Of a stretch of 29,050 nt of DNA, positions 12,891-24,233 are shown one piece after another (position 1 is the stretch's first letter; each line of letters starts with the position of its first letter). The stretch spans positions 1 to 29,050 of the forward strand of contig CAJPVJ010000291.1 of assembly GCA_905397405.1 (NCBI GenBank), given 5' to 3'. The notes below the pieces were generated by a model. The model made no database searches. It was not told the DNA's origin and saw nothing but the letters and a program-made list of their open reading frames with translations. The stretch is from Oppiella nova. Lineage: Eukaryota > Arthropoda > Arachnida > Sarcoptiformes > Oppiidae. The translations under genes were made by a program, and so were the position numbers.

Positions 12891-14535
12891 TGTTTTTCTC
12901 TTAAAATCAATTCAAATAAAATCCTTTGAAAAGTGGAAACAATTATTGCCAAACAATTTACCGCTAATTATCCATTGAATTAATTTGAAAGTTATTTTTC
13001 AATCTAATTTAAAGGTATATTTGTTTTGAAAGTAATTATAATGAGAGTGAAAATTACAGTTTAATATATATTTGAATACAATATTATTATAATTATATTA
13101 ACTTAAAGTGCATTTCTTTTGCTATAATATAACAAAATAATTAATTGTGTTATGAATTCAGTATTCAATTGATTTTTGATTCAAAAGTTTTTTGATTGGA
13201 GGATCAGACAAACGTCTTGTGTAGACATTACCACCGATTACTGTATGAATTGTATGTTTAAGTTTTAATGATATTTCGTTTGTTCATTTCATACCATTGC
13301 TTATTATGTACTTAATTATATTATAATTAATTTATTTATCAAAATATGTTCTTTACATCTCTTAAAGCAACCAAAATATGTTAACAATTAGTGATATTAT
13401 TATTATTATTATTGATTATAAATTTATTAAAATCCCTATAAAATGAACAAAATTTCTGATTATAAATGATATAAAAGAGTGTAATTAAGGACTTAAACAT
13501 TAAATTGAAAACTGAATTGAGATTAAAAACACTAAATTATTGTATGTCTTGAAAGTCGTATAATTCATAATACAATCAATTGATAAATCTTTGAATTATA
13601 TTTATTTTTTCAACAAAACTTATTTCAAATTCTGTTAGCATTTATTACCAATGATTACAACATTTGATTCACTGATTGGGAATACATTTATATTTACTAT
13701 TCATTTCTCAAAATTCAATTCCTTTTTTGTATTGAAATCAAATGACACACTAATCGATAAAATTCATTAAAATCTCAGTTCAATTAGTTTAAAATAAAAC
13801 TGTATTTCATTTTGTCTTATCACTAGCTTTGCGCTACAATTCAGTACGAAATTCACGGCAATAGTAGAGAATAATACTGTAAATGACTTTCAGTTCAATG
13901 AATTACTCGTGTATAGAGAATATTGGATATAATTTTAATTATCAAATAATATAATGTGTTATATATTTATTACCTAAAGTCACGATTGGATGCACACATT
14001 GAATACATGCCATGATTTGGATGACAAGACTTTTTACAGCCATTAATAACATTTGTCTCAACTTTATAGTTAATTAAGAAACCATTTATTTTGTAAATCG
14101 TTTACTATCTCATCTAAAAATCTACTAATAAATCGAGTATTCAGTTGACTAACAAATATTCAAATATATGAATATTTTAAAAGCATATAATTAAAGGCAT
14201 TTAGAAAAAAATTAATTAAATTCAAAATCATATTTAATATGATTTAATTGATTTTAAAATTGCAGACATTATTATGGAATTTAAGGAACTTTTGATGAAA
14301 TCTATAGTTATGTGAAAAACTATTAATCTATTGAATAGATTCTATTCCTAGAAATACACATTAATTTGATGATTATTTTTGAGTGAATGCCAAGTCTATG
14401 GTCAGCAAATAGGATACAAATTAGCGTTTATAACACAATTCACTAATTGTTATAAAACACGCTCTCAATGAAAGCACTTTTATTTGAAAATTTATTTATT
14501 AATTTGAGTCAATATAAGAGTCTTGAGATCAATAT
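12891..14535. other. AT-rich intergenic region
   Basis: Very AT-rich with many short palindromic AT words (for example near 13083-13110 and 13315-13335) and no open frame of interest. I see no RNA gene or element here. Confidence 0.6.
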
Positions 14536-14904
14536 ATGGAGCCATTGTATGACAGAACATCATCGCTAACGATAACCATTTTAGTTATACTCGGTTTCAT
14601 AGCATTCGTATCATTGATGATATTTATCTGTTATTCCTGTCTTTGGATTCTGAAACGAAAGACTAAGACATTGGAGGATCAAAAACATATGGCTTTCTCT
14701 CCGACCAAAAGGGCGACAGATATTGATTTGTTTCGGAAAAGGGATGTCAATAGCGATGACCATCCAGACGACCACTTCCAGCCCGAAGTCCAAACTGTTT
14801 CCTATAACTCAGATTCTGTTGAAGTTCTTAGCTCTTCAGAAGTGGACGACAATAATGATGACAAACAACAGACTAATACTACTGCCGATCAAACAAACGC
14901 TTAA
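14536..14904 (+). CDS. Small single-pass membrane protein, unrecognised
   Basis: A single-exon frame of 122 aa that I do not recognise. Residues about 11-38 form one strong hydrophobic segment (LTITILVILGFIAFVSLMIF and following), preceded by a short polar N-terminus. A basic stop-transfer cluster (LKRKTK) and a polar, acidic, Ser/Asp/Asn-rich tail with SSSEVDDNNDD and a Thr/Gln end follow. This suggests a type III or type I-like membrane protein with a cytosolic tail of about 80 residues. Codon use is less AT-biased than the surroundings. It converges with the minus-strand gene at 15049-15711, with 144 bp between stops. It could also be the last exon of a longer gene, but no acceptor is needed because an ATG opens the frame. 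Confidence 0.6.
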   Translation: MEPLYDRTSSLTITILVILGFIAFVSLMIFICYSCLWILKRKTKTLEDQKHMAFSPTKRATDIDLFRKRDVNSDDHPDDHFQPEVQTVSYNSDSVEVLSSSEVDDNNDDKQQTNTTADQTNA

Positions 14905-15048
14905 AATTAATTCACAATTAGATTCTCATTAATATTACAATAAAAATAATTTTATAAATCTATAAATTCAAAACATATTTATTGACAAACTTATTAGTAA
15001 CTTATAAATTAACTCAAATACAGAATTCATGTATTGATAAATATGTAC

Positions 15049-15711
15049 TTATAAATATTTAAGTAACAAAACAATTGCTATTAAAGAGATTACAGCAACA
15101 AATCCAACAGTTATTAAGCAATACTTAAACCGATTGATTAGACTTAAGGACCAATGGGTTCGTTGTATTCTTCTTTGGCCAGTCTTCACATGGATGACCG
15201 CATTGCGAGTGTTGTCTTCAATACGAATGACAGCGTCGGCCGAACCCCTGATGTCCTCTTCGATCTGATGGACACATCTCTCGTTGTTTTTCATCGAAAT
15301 CTCCAACTTTTTCAGTTCAGTCAAGTCGTAGGTCTCGGCCGATGGGTCGACACCTCTGTGGCCGACAATAAGACTCTGTTCTTCACTATAGATTCGCTTC
15401 AGTTTCGGTTCAATCGATTGATGCCATTCTTGAGTGAAATAATTGATTTCGCTTTCAATCAGTTGTCTGTAAATGGGATCCAATTTGTGATCTCTTATGA
15501 GTGATGACTCGATTTGATTCATGGAATCGATTATCTCATTGACTGATTGGCGGATGAAATTCAACTCAAATCCAATCCATTTGTGTTGCGATTCCTTATA
15601 TTCAAGACATTTAAGCAGAACTTTATTGCAAACAAACCATTGATTTAGTGATAAAATCCTTCCGCGAACTGAACTACACTTCAGACATAAATCTAATGAT
15701 TGCGAAGACAT
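15049..15711 (-). CDS. Tail-anchored coiled-coil protein, possibly SNARE-like
   Basis: A single-exon frame of 220 aa. Residues 1-195 are hydrophilic and helical in character, with heptad-like hydrophobic spacing (for example IRQSVNEIIDSMNQIESSLI and the 140-190 region ISMKNNERCVHQIEEDIRGS). The last 25 residues form one hydrophobic anchor (ITVGFVAVISLIAIVLLLKYL), almost at the C-terminus. This layout (N-terminal helices, a membrane-proximal heptad segment, a C-terminal anchor) is that of Q-SNAREs such as the Vti1/Sec20 types, but I cannot align a clear zero-layer glutamine, so the family is unproven. It is convergent with 14536-14904. Confidence 0.6.
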   Translation of the reverse strand: MSSQSLDLCLKCSSVRGRILSLNQWFVCNKVLLKCLEYKESQHKWIGFELNFIRQSVNEIIDSMNQIESSLIRDHKLDPIYRQLIESEINYFTQEWHQSIEPKLKRIYSEEQSLIVGHRGVDPSAETYDLTELKKLEISMKNNERCVHQIEEDIRGSADAVIRIEDNTRNAVIHVKTGQRRIQRTHWSLSLINRFKYCLITVGFVAVISLIAIVLLLKYL

Positions 15712-16174
15712 TCAGACAATTAGCTAATTATATTCAATACATTCAATACAATAATTAACATAATATACTGTTTTTGGGTCTAAATAACCGTTTTATAGAT
15801 AGTTTGCATAGAATGCCAAACAATTAGATTTATTATTGTAAAAATCATTGATTTAAATAACAATTAGTATTACAAGAAAATGTATTAATAGTTTGTGTTA
15901 TCATATGAAACCAAAATGAAGTACTCCTATGAATGCAAGAATTGCTACTTTAATACACTTTAAATTGTCGATAATTTGAGCACTTATTATACAAACAGCG
16001 ATACAATAGAAAAGTTTTCAAAAAGTTTGCCAAAACTTTATCGTCGATTCCGATGGCAATGAATAGACTTTGGATTTGAGACAAGAGATGACGTGATGTG
16101 GAAGAAGTGGTTGCGAAGGCATTGGAGGAATGGGATGGTATGTAGGGGTGAGTGTGTGGACTGCTGTGAACTGG
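15712..16174. other. Intergenic region, nothing recognised
   Basis: AT-rich from 15712 to about 16050, then of mixed composition up to the foldback at 16175. No supported gene. Confidence 0.5.
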
Positions 16175-16270
16175 CCCGGATGAATGTTTACCCGGTGATG
16201 AATGTCGTGTGAAATACCCCCCAAACGGGGGGTTTCTCTACACATCGACCGGGGATGCATTCATCGGGTG
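16175..16270. repeat. Strong foldback (hairpin) of about 96 bp
   Basis: The centre is CCCCCC-AAAC-GGGGGG (16217-16232) with GAAA/TTTC flanks. The outer arms pair imperfectly: cccggtgatgaatg (16191-16204) and cccggatgaatg (16175-16186) both resemble the reverse complement of cattcatcgggtg (16258-16270). The arm lengths and small loop fit a miniature foldback element or a precursor-like RNA hairpin. There is no evidence for transcription. Confidence 0.6.
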
Positions 16271-16309
16271 AGCGCACTATCCATACACACCATCCCTTCA
16301 CTCATAGAC

Positions 16310-17155
16310 TCATCTAATTATAGCAAAACTTTTCTCTCTTTTTGTTACTTTCAGTCATTTGTTACAACTTTTTGTTATTATTTTTTATGTTTTAATTGAA
16401 TGCAAGAGTTCTTAATGTATGCAAAAGTTGTGATGAGTTCTCAACGAAGGGGTCGTCGATCCACCTATGGATCAGATCTCACACCTAAACACAACCTCTA
16501 ATGCTTTGAATCCATATTTAATCTCTAGTTTTCATTTCAAACGATAATTATATTCTGAGAAATGTTTGATAATTAAGACAAAAGTTTTCATTGTTTTAGA
16601 GAAACTAATGGGAGCTGAGAGTGGGATCTATTTGAGTGACCAGTGGTTTGGGATTGAAATGAGAGGATAATGAGAGAGCAGATGCTGTTAACCTCTGGAG
16701 GTATCCTTGAAGTGAATGCATGGCATGTCTTAGTCTACTCGTTGTGTATGTGTTTCACTCACACCTACATTACACTACATTACAGGACAGCCTGTTATGT
16801 CGAATCTGATGAAACAATCGGTGAATAAGATTCAGAGACTAACAAAACCAACGAATCCTCCAAAACTGGTTTTGCACTCAAATTGTGCAAAAATACTCAA
16901 ATACTATACAAGTCTTTAGTCTGACTTATAATACCTTTTCTCTCGAAAGAAGTTTTTTATTGAAAATATTTTTCAAACGATTATTAAAAGACGTTATACT
17001 CTGAGAACTCGTCGCAACTCTCGACTACTTTCGCCGCATTTCTCGCGAAACACTCTTTGATTCCCAAAACTCTTACACTTATTATTGAAACAGAAATTCA
17101 ACCGAAATCTCAAATGAGAGGAAAACTATTCGCATAAATATATTAGAAAAACATT
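16310..17155 (+). repeat. Dispersed repeat R2, copy 2
   Basis: Pieces 16316-16398 and 16655-17110 match the reverse complement of 1578-2108. Pieces 16447-17155 match 21043-21593 in the same orientation. Shared words include gtcgtcgatccacct and gagagcagatgctgttaacc. It holds a short splice-like frame (acceptor TTTTAG at 16601, then KLMGAESGIYLSDQWFGIEM and a stop) that is also open in copy 3, so the repeat may derive from the 3' end of a gene. A small acattac duplication is seen near 16770-16790. Confidence 0.85.
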
Positions 17156-18450
17156 AAACTAAAAGTTCTCGACTTGTAGTCAATTAGCGATCAGAATGTG
17201 ATTCAATGCTCACATAAAGCGATAGCAATTCAGTACTGGATCCCCACCTTAGTCTCCAAATTGCAGATTCACTTTCACTGTAAGACTCGGAGCTGTAAGA
17301 CCTATACGTGAGTACTAAGTGTTGTGCTGTGAAGTGAATGCTGCGGGCATTGAGGTGGGGATCGGACATTGAAATGCACTGAACTATCGCTACCTTTTGG
17401 CGGAGACACTGGATGTCTGTGACGGCGACTGAAAGGCCTTTCAATGGACTGTATCTCAAGAAACGCATGGATTTAATGATACAAATCGTAGGGAAAAGTG
17501 AGAGAAAAGAGTTGAATATTTTTATTGAAGAAACATTTGAAATGAAAATACAGAATAAGAGAAAACATGTCAAATGTTGACAACATATGAGAGGAAAGGC
17601 ACACAAACTGTGGAAATGGCTATGAAATAGACTTTTGCAACAAATTGGCCGTCAGTTTGGGTCCACACATGTGGTGGTAATCATGTGGTGATGTGATTGT
17701 AGCCATGGATGAGTGTGGATCTAGTCATGAATGTCTGATATAACAGGACTAGAGGCACAATCATCCAAAGTTGACACAATCAGACAGTGATCGCAATCCA
17801 TGGCATGAGTGGGTCGACAGCCGAAGACACAACAGTTGAGACAAACAGACAACACGTTTGGCCACAAAAACAGTGCATTCAGTGATGGACTGAAAGGCCG
17901 TTTGAATGCATGGTATGAATGGAAATACATTACAATTTGGTTCATCAAAAACAAATGAACGACAAATTGATCGTAAAATGAAGGATCAGTTGATGGAAAT
18001 GGCAGTGAATGTGATTCGTGTGAATCAGTGATCAGTTGGTGTTTCACTTCACACAACAGGTTGTCGTTTAGCAGTGAATACCATAAGAGAGCTATGGTTT
18101 GGAAATATAGCGAAAAATGAGTGGATTTTGTGATAAAAGTGTCTCAAAGTTAGCACAGATTTGTCTCACTATCTCTCACAGCACTGGTAGTGGTGGTGGT
18201 GTGGAAGGGAATGGAGGAATGGGTAGTGCAGAGAGCACAGGCACTACACCAGTACAGGCACTGGAGATGTAGTGCCCCTCCACTCAAGGCATCTATGAAA
18301 TGCTAGTATCAGCCAAAGCCAAAGAAACACCATATTATACATACAAATACATGCCATACATATCGCGATCAGTGCACAGCCTATGCTTACAGTGAAGGCA
18401 TTGAATGCCCGCACAATTGCATTCAATTCACTCATTCAATGGGAGAGTCA

Positions 18451-18486
18451 GTGAGAGAGAGAGATAGAGAGATAGAGAGAGAGAGA
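18451..18486. repeat. GA/GATA microsatellite
   Basis: A run of GAGA units interrupted by GATAGA. Confidence 0.9.
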
Positions 18487-18944
18487 CCTATAGAGTGAGG
18501 GAATGACAGAGAAATACATAGCATAGCGATAGTGACAGAGTATAGCATTCATTACACACAACGTTAGGCTTATATCGGACGGGAGAGGGACTGGAGGTGT
18601 TGTGGAGTCTGAGCGCACACCAGGACTGCACGACTGCCAGCGCTGTAGTGCTGTCTCTGTAACTCTGGTAACAACAGGCCCTCAATTGGCAACAAGTTTT
18701 GCACCACTCGTGCACTCATTGGCAGAGGCAGTGCCCAGCAAATGGTCCTCCGCGAGAGAGTATGGGAATTTCGTGCCCAACAACCGGTTTGCCTAACCAT
18801 ACGAAGCATACTATGCATACTAGCCCTGCGAACCACTCCATGGCAGGGGAGGGCAGGTGTGGGGGTCGACAGCCGCGCCGAGGGCTCGCATGCCTTTGCT
18901 ATGCGAGTTGTGGTCGCCTTTCAAATAGTGAATCCAAAACAGGT

Positions 18945-18976
18945 TTCTCTCTCTCTCTCTCTCTCTCTCGCTCTCC
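18945..18976. repeat. CT microsatellite
   Basis: A (CT)n run with one CG interruption near its end. Confidence 0.9.
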
Positions 18977-21042
18977 ACTGAATGCTGTTGTCATGCATTT
19001 GAAGACATCGTATTCGCAGACAATTTGCACGAAATTTCAAAATATAAATTGTTGTCAAACTTAACGCAAGTATTGGTATTTGGCGCCAAACCGGGCGCTC
19101 AGGTATTGGACGCATACGTCCGGCGCAACCACTCTATGCAGCGCTCAATACAAACGCACAGCAATTATAACTAATGCTAATTATAGACACAATTATGCCT
19201 CTCCTCGACATACCTGTGCTCTCATGTACTCGACTTATGACGCAAACATTGCACTAATGGTAACGACACTGACCTCAGCATCTCTATAGAGTGGACACAC
19301 TTTCTATTCACAACTTTATAGGCTTTCCTATAACTCCACAATACATAAGACATGAATCGCTTGATTAGCGATTGTTTTACCCTTTTTTGTGGTCATAGAA
19401 AAAACTTTTTAAAACTTTTTATCTTAAAAAACTTACCCATAATCGAGTGGAAAGTTAGCCAAAAAGGTTTGATTGAATGGTTGACGGGTTTGTCGTTTTG
19501 GTGAAAGCATATGAAAAGTTTGAATAAATAGTTTCTCTGAAAACAAACTAATAATTGAATGAATGGTCGAAAACATTGTGCGAAATGTGTGTTTGGGAAG
19601 CAAATGAACCAAATATTGAATACTCATTGAACTCATGCCGTCTTATATGAGAATAAATGAGATGAGAGTATAGTTTTGTCGACAAATTTCGATGTATTGG
19701 TCAGTAGTATTCAGTGCTATTCCTCTGTATAATGTCATAGAGTGGGAGAGTATGGGAGAGTGTATTGAGTGCCTGTAGTGGTGGTAATGGCTAACCATTG
19801 GTCACTTGAATGGGGAAAAGGGTCAACGAATAAACAATGTGTACAATCATTGTACACGTATTGCTACCAAACATCACTTATTTCCCGATAAACAGTATTT
19901 GGGTCTAAAAATATCTGTTAGTCTTATGAGAAGTACTGTACCACTGCTTAGCCATAGTATCCCTAATAGTATCCCATAGTATCCCTAATCCCAAACCCAA
20001 TATAGCTTTATAGCCATTAAAGGGCTCAAAGGAATGTCCGCTTTTATCATTTAATGGTCACCACTCTCTCCGGGCATATATGTGCCAAATATTTGTACTA
20101 CTCATCCGTCCATTTCCTGTTCTCCTTTTGCCTCCCATTCCCCTCCCTTTCCCCTCCAATGGCTATATTTGTATTGACGAGAATCAAAGCAAATCACTTG
20201 TTTAGCCCTCAAATACCACACATTCACGCATTCAGTGCCCATACTATTCCCCCTCATATTTCAAGGATAATATTTGCCGTTTTCAATGGCCTGGTAGTCA
20301 AGGGGTGGCCATCACAATGACACTCAACTGCTCACTACACTACATACCAGTGCTGTCTAAGTACAGCCAACTCTGCCACCAAATAGCCTCAGGTTTGCGC
20401 CAAAAGTGCACTTTTTGGCCGAAAATGCTTTTATAGTAGTTTTCAGATTCTCTACACTTTTACTCAAAGCCTTATTTTACCTGAAATTTCAACTGAAATT
20501 AGCTTTGCTTTGAAACACACTTTCAAATTGTAGTTGAATTACAACTGAAACTGAAATTTCGTTTTCAAATCACATCCGACACTAAACCACAAAATACTCG
20601 GAATTTATTTCAAATGAATTTAATTTCAGATATTTTCAGTTATTCTCCATATCTCTCACTATTATCGCAAAGTGTCGGCAAATATATAATAAAAACATTT
20701 TATTGTATTTATAATTGAAATTATTTTGCAAAATATATTTTTGAGAAACCCTTTTGTAATATAATTGTTAAATTCATAATGTATTCACAATTATTGCTAA
20801 TATTCTTTCCATAAAACTATAATTGCATTCATTATTCAAAGTTTGTGTCATTTATTGGCAAACTATTCAAACATTTAAAATATGATAAAAAAGTTTTTGT
20901 TTTTCGAGAGATTATTATTGATCGCAAAAGAAGTTTCAAATATTCAAAGACTTGAATTGCTTTAGCAGGCGATGCACTGCCAGTCCCTTCAAGTCGTGGA
21001 CTTTTCTTTCTTTAGATAAGAATCCTATGAATCCTATAAGAG

Positions 21043-21593
21043 GTCGTCGATCCACCTGTTCATCAGTGTCTCAGACCTCAACACATCTCCACTCTTTTCA
21101 ATCCTCTTTCACTTAATCTCAAGTTTTTCAATATTTTTCATCAAATAATCTCATCTTTAGATAAATATTTGAAAAATAAGTCAAAATATATTTAAGTTTT
21201 CATTGTTTTAGAGAAACTAATGAGTGCTGAGAGTGGGATCTGTTTGAGTGACCAGTGGTTTGGGATTGAAATGAGAGGATAATGAGAGAGCAGATGCTGT
21301 TAACCTCTGGAGGTATCCTTGAAGTGAATGCATGGCATGTCTAAGTCTTTAGTCTGACTTATAATACCTTTTCTCTCGTCTCTCAGAAAAGTTTTTTATT
21401 GAAAATATTTTTCAAACGATTATTAAAAGACGTTATACTCTGAGAACTCGTCGCAACTCTCGACTACTTTCGCCGCTCTTCTCTCGCTTTGATTCCCAAA
21501 ACTCTTTCACTTATTATTGAAACAAAATTCAACTGAAATCTCAAATGTGAGGAAAATTATTCGCATAAATATATTAGAAAAACATTAATTCTT
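21043..21593 (+). repeat. Dispersed repeat R2, copy 3
   Basis: Same orientation as copy 2. Strong matches are at 21043-21060, 21195-21345 and 21345-21593. Compared with copy 2, about 200 bp between two agtct words (copy 2, about 16735-16920) is missing. The small splice-like frame (acceptor TTTTAG, then KLMSAESGICLSDQWFGIEM) is kept with conservative changes. Confidence 0.85.
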
Positions 21594-22209
21594 TAATCAC
21601 TTTATATTTATAGTCATTACAAGTGATGAGAGGAAATGAATGACAAGATATGATAATTTGAAACATTTAAATATATGCTTTAAAAACTGATTTTGAGACA
21701 AAGAATTTTTATTTACAACAAAACATTAACTCAAATATATTAATGAATTTCATTCGGAATACATATTCAATGAATAACTATTTAATGGAGACTTAGTTTG
21801 TGATCGAAATTCATTTCTATGTCCATAGCCTATGATATTGAGTGACAATTCTTATAGTTCTTAGCCTTCGGACACTTTCTCTGCGATAATGAGACAACCG
21901 ATAAGAGATGGACTCCGAGTGTCGACAACTCCACAGCCTTTCCATTCTGAGCCTATGCTAAGGTAAACGGCGTTTAAAATGCAATTCCTATCTCAACCCT
22001 CCCCTCCTATTATAAGCCATAAAACATAGTCACAAAACAAAAGTAGATAACAAAAAATACGGTCAACTTGGCGTATTAGCACACAATTACATTATACAGT
22101 AATACAAATGTATTAAAAAATATTTACAAAAACAAATTAATGAAAATTTTATTTAATTGATCGCAAAAAATGAATTGAAAAAATAAAATAAAATAAATAA
22201 AATTGTTGT
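21594..22209. other. Intergenic region and RNGTT 3' flank
   Basis: AT-rich, with no reading frame of interest. The right end holds the 3' UTR of the minus-strand capping-enzyme gene, including overlapping ATTTTATTTTATTT runs when read on the minus strand. Confidence 0.5.
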
Positions 22210-24233
22210 CTATTTTCGGGCGACTTTCACGACTGGCGGCGGCATTAGATTGCGTTCATTACTGTGCGGCTCATTGAAGGGCCGTTTGAAGGCGACTCGC
22301 GTTCCGTGTCTTTCGATGTAATCCAAGAGAATCTCTTTAGTGATGGGATGCTTAATGGAGTGACAGACAGCCATAGCTGTGTTATAGCTGTTGGGGAACG
22401 ACTTGTCGGTGCGCTCTCTCATGAACTGCCACTGATTTGTGGTCATATCGAACGTACACTCAATGATCTTATTGTTGTATTCCTTGAGCTGTTTCGTGGC
22501 CTTCATCTGAGCGAACGGCGGGTCGAATCCGCCGACGAATAAGTGGCCGCTCGTCGTCCTCAACATCCCGGGCCTGTCCTCCACAACGATCTTCAGCCGA
22601 AAGTCCACCGAATTATGTGTCGGAGGCTTCCATTTGAGGGTAACATTGCACTGACCGGCGATGTACTTGTCGGGCACGGGTTGGAAGATAAGGCCATCGA
22701 TTTCGTGGGGCAAGTGTTGCGTAAACTTATCCTCGAATATCTTATGAGTATCTCTCAGTTCCCAGAAATCCTTTTTGCGGACACCGAACGGCTCGAGAGC
22801 CCTATCGATAACGTTCTCAGTCTTAGCCCTCTCTCGTGGACCGATCAGCTCTTTGTCGATACAAAGCATACGCCTCCTGAAGTCCGTTTGTCCCACTTCT
22901 TGGCCCTCGAATGTGATGATGTCGTATATGAGATATCGGGCGATACTCTTGCCCTCCACCGCATCCACAATCATCTCTCCGTCCAATAGAGTGTTGACTA
23001 AGTGTTTGGGAAACTCTTTGCGTTTAAAGAACTTTATGCCATCGATCCGGAAGACAGTATTGTCTCTATCGATGAAATAGCACTCATTCTCGCCCTCGAT
23101 GTACAGCATATAACGCGCGCCGTCAGCCTTCCAGCTCACCATATACTCCCTGTCCGCCAATAACCCAATGTTCTGGTTATCCATTGACACGGGCTGTGAG
23201 CCGGGAAAGTTACGGCCCGGCCAATGACATAGTCGTCGACACGTGTCCTGAATATGTCGCACTTTGTTGAAGTCGGTGACAGTCGTCACACCACTCACGC
23301 CTTGCATAAAAGGCTTACCCCTATTACTAGTACCCGTATAATGGGATCTATTCGTATGATTGGACTGCGAATTATGTCCATTGATGGCATTGCCGTCGTC
23401 GTCGGTGTCGTCCGACTCCGTGCACCAGTCGGGCAGCGGTGGGGCGGGCGGTGTGTCGTCCACATCGCCGTACCGTCGGAACAGCTCCTGGAGGTACGAG
23501 TGCTTGTATATACCGGGCGGTCGGGCTCTGGCGAAGGCGTTGACGGCCGCCTCAACACTCCAGTCGTGCTTCTCTATGAGAAAGGCACAGATCAAGAACC
23601 CGGTCCTATTGAAGCCATGGGTGCAGTGGACGCCAATCACGTGCAACGGGTTCTTCGAGATGTAGTTATAGCAACAGTTGACAAACAGCTGCGTCTGTTC
23701 ATCGGTCGGACACTCGTCGTGTCTGTCCGTCCGTCCCATCAAAGCATACAGTTTTAGAGACAATCAGACAATCGGGTCCATGGCTTACATACCCTCTGCA
23801 CTGGAATTTACAATAATTCACATCTTTCTGCTCGACAATTGTCTTGTCGTAGAAGCGAGAGGTGAACGTCAAGTCTATCCAAAGACCTAATTTGACCTGA
23901 AATTGTCGATACAATGGACACAATTGATGGTAAACTCAGTGATCATTAGCCATACTTTGTATGCGTTGACAATCGATATAAACATTTGTGGCGTAAATAA
24001 ATCGGATGAAGGGATCTGTGACTTGTATTTGTCATCCAATGGTGTCTTAAATGGTATGAATTTGTCTATAAGATTATGAGACAATCAACGCATTAATGAA
24101 ACTCAAGACAAACGAGTGGATCAATTGGCAGACCAGCGATGAGGTCACCCTTTCGCGGACACTTCAGCCAACGCGGCGGTAGAGACAGTGGCTGTCCATT
24201 GGGGCCGTTGGGTCTCGAGGTGTAGGAACTCAT
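22210..24233 (-). CDS. RNGTT: mRNA-capping enzyme (RNA triphosphatase + guanylyltransferase), complete, 4 exons
   Basis: This is the bifunctional nuclear enzyme that removes the 5' gamma-phosphate of nascent mRNA and adds GMP. Exons: 24134-24233, 23956-24065, 23793-23896, 22210-23722. Phases close, giving 608 aa (human 597). The N-terminal domain is a cysteine-phosphatase fold: PPRWLKCPRKG, DKFIPFKTPL, LGLWIDLTFTSRFYD, then the active loop HCTHGFNRTG (Cys near 138). An acidic and Asn/Ser-rich linker follows (about residues 197-245). The guanylyltransferase has motif I KADG (Lys near 303, the covalent GMP site), LLDGEMIVD, DGLIFQP, LKWKPP and the end block RTDKSFPNSYNTAMAVCHSI. The C-terminus keeps LMPPPVVK. 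The exon 1 donor (G|GTCTGC) is weak but is forced by the protein. Introns are 59-73 bp except a 68-bp first. Confidence 0.96.

Larger units (their letters stand above)
17156..21042. other. Gene-poor region, no supported gene
   Basis: The composition is mixed, with frequent words such as gtgaatgc and cattcact. Open frames of up to 140 codons (for example 17184-17606 minus, 18699-19064 plus) resemble no known protein and lack coherent splice sites. A more GC- and CpG-rich patch lies at about 18570-19160. It may be an intron or promoter of a gene whose exons are not recognisable, for example upstream of the mucin-like exon at 25.3 kb. Confidence 0.5.

Noticed and set aside
17184-17606. 140-codon minus-strand frame
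   Set aside because: Hydrophobic start but no known family. It lies in DNA with many similar chance frames and no supporting splice sites.
23254-23757. Long plus-strand frames opposite RNGTT exon 4
   Set aside because: Shadows of the well-supported capping-enzyme exon on the minus strand.
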